From Rhodobacteraceae bacterium HTCC2150 (GTDB lineage Bacteria; Pseudomonadota; Alphaproteobacteria; Rhodobacterales; Rhodobacteraceae): DNA of 64,000 nt. The stretch is from positions 682,001 to 746,000 of the forward strand of contig AAXZ01000002.1 in assembly GCA_000169395.1 (NCBI GenBank). Reading direction: 5' to 3'. Shown here piece after piece: positions 63,516-64,000 of the stretch. Below the pieces are notes generated by a model, which saw nothing but the letters and a program-made list of their open reading frames with translations, searched no databases and was not told the origin of the DNA. The position numbers and the translations under genes are program-made. Every line of letters starts with the position of its first letter. Position 1 is the stretch's first letter.

Positions 63516-64000
63516 TTAATCGTTTGTTCGCTCAAAGCCTGCTTCATCCAGTAACTTATCCGAGGCTTCCTCGATCGTCGCTTGAATTTGTGGTAGAAAT
63601 TCACGTGCTGGAATACCTGCTTTAACACGGGGTAAAAACTCCACAACCGCCAAGCCTTTTTTGCGCAACACAGAATGGCGCGGCCAGAACACTCCGACAT
63701 TTGTTGCGGCGGGCACGCATTCTTGACCTGTTTCCTCGTACAACGCTGCTGACCCAACTTTGTATGGTTTGACCACGCCCGGGGCAACACGTGTGCCCTG
63801 GGGGTAAATAATCAACTGCCCGCGGGGCGCATCCCCTGCACTAACGGCAGCCAACATATGGCGGATTGCCTCAGCCCGTTTTCCACGGTTCACGGGAACA
63901 CACCCAAGTTGTTTACCATACCAGCCCAAAATTGGTGCCCGTTTCAGGGATTCTTTCATGATAAATTTCGGTTTTGGAACGACGGATACAATTAAAATGA
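63516..64000 (-). CDS. PlsC-type 1-acylglycerol-3-phosphate acyltransferase, partial
   Basis: The visible part runs from the window edge to the stop at 63516. The reading frame continues in-frame past 63959 to the edge, so the gene is truncated at its N-terminal end by the window. Visible PlsC blocks are KRAPILGWYGKQLGCVPVNRG (motif II region) and YPQGTRVAPG (motif III); the catalytic H-x4-D lies outside. It makes phosphatidic acid from lysophosphatidic acid at the inner membrane. Confidence 0.9.
   Translation of the reverse strand, partial: ILIVSVVPKPKFIMKESLKRAPILGWYGKQLGCVPVNRGKRAEAIRHMLAAVSAGDAPRGQLIIYPQGTRVAPGVVKPYKVGSAALYEETGQECVPAATNVGVFWPRHSVLRKKGLAVVEFLPRVKAGIPAREFLPQIQATIEEASDKLLDEAGFERTND

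Overview
The window looks like the chromosome of a marine alphaproteobacterium of the order Rhodobacterales (Roseobacter-type Rhodobacteraceae). This rests on gene order and family content: ctaC-ctaB-ctaG-ctaE-SURF1-thrC-M16 peptidase opposite tldD, an Hsp20 gene followed by DUF1150, a TIGR02300 (FYDLN-acid) protein next to tRNA-Ala(GGC), and a tad pilus cluster with an OmpA-like lipoprotein where CpaD often stands. No species can be named from the sequence alone.

Layout. 1-5763 (minus): aa3-type cytochrome c oxidase structural and assembly genes, then SURF1, threonine synthase and the start of an M16 peptidase. 5938-11796 (plus): tldD, a GNAT acetyltransferase, dprA, topA. 11912-15122: 3-oxoacid CoA-transferase subunits A and B, split by a GSCFA-domain gene and a second, SGNH-like gene. 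15130-15945 (minus): a lytic transglycosylase. 16228-29465: a tad/Flp pilus cluster that starts with three identical tandem pilin genes (452-bp unit) and a fourth divergent pilin, continues through cpaB, cpaC, an OmpA lipoprotein, cpaE, cpaF, tadB, tadC, two TPR lipoproteins and a prepilin peptidase, and ends with an uncharacterised AAA ATPase. 29529-32645: Lhr-like helicase and PdeM nuclease. 32903-35556 (minus): folD and fhs (one-carbon metabolism). 35810-49715: ordinary housekeeping (MOSC, a TPR/glycosyltransferase-like protein, PhzF, Hsp20/DUF1150, purEK, a lipase-like protein, Nudix, hemE/hemC, tRNA-Met, an acyltransferase, transaldolase, PfkB kinase, an alpha/beta hydrolase).

About 50169-60309 is an accessory region next to tRNA-Ala(GGC). 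It holds a ribbon-helix-helix protein, a small exported protein, two divergent HTH regulators around clear inverted repeats, a complete type I restriction-modification system (hsdM, hsdS, hsdR), a DUF45/YgjP-type zinc metallopeptidase coupled to hsdR, and a tyrosine integrase beside the tRNA. It has the form of a tRNA-associated genomic island, but I found no classical direct repeat at its left end. After the tRNA the core chromosome resumes: TIGR02300 protein, a second DUF45 metallopeptidase, a GntR/FCD regulator, accA and the C-terminal part of a PlsC-type acyltransferase.

The most interesting parts are the amplified pilin array, the GSCFA/SGNH pair embedded in the CoA-transferase operon, the tad-associated AAA ATPase, and the restriction island with its divergent regulator switch, coupled metallopeptidase and a degenerate tRNA-Ala-like stretch on the far side of the integrase. 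I did not find a convincing entirely new system; these are candidates.
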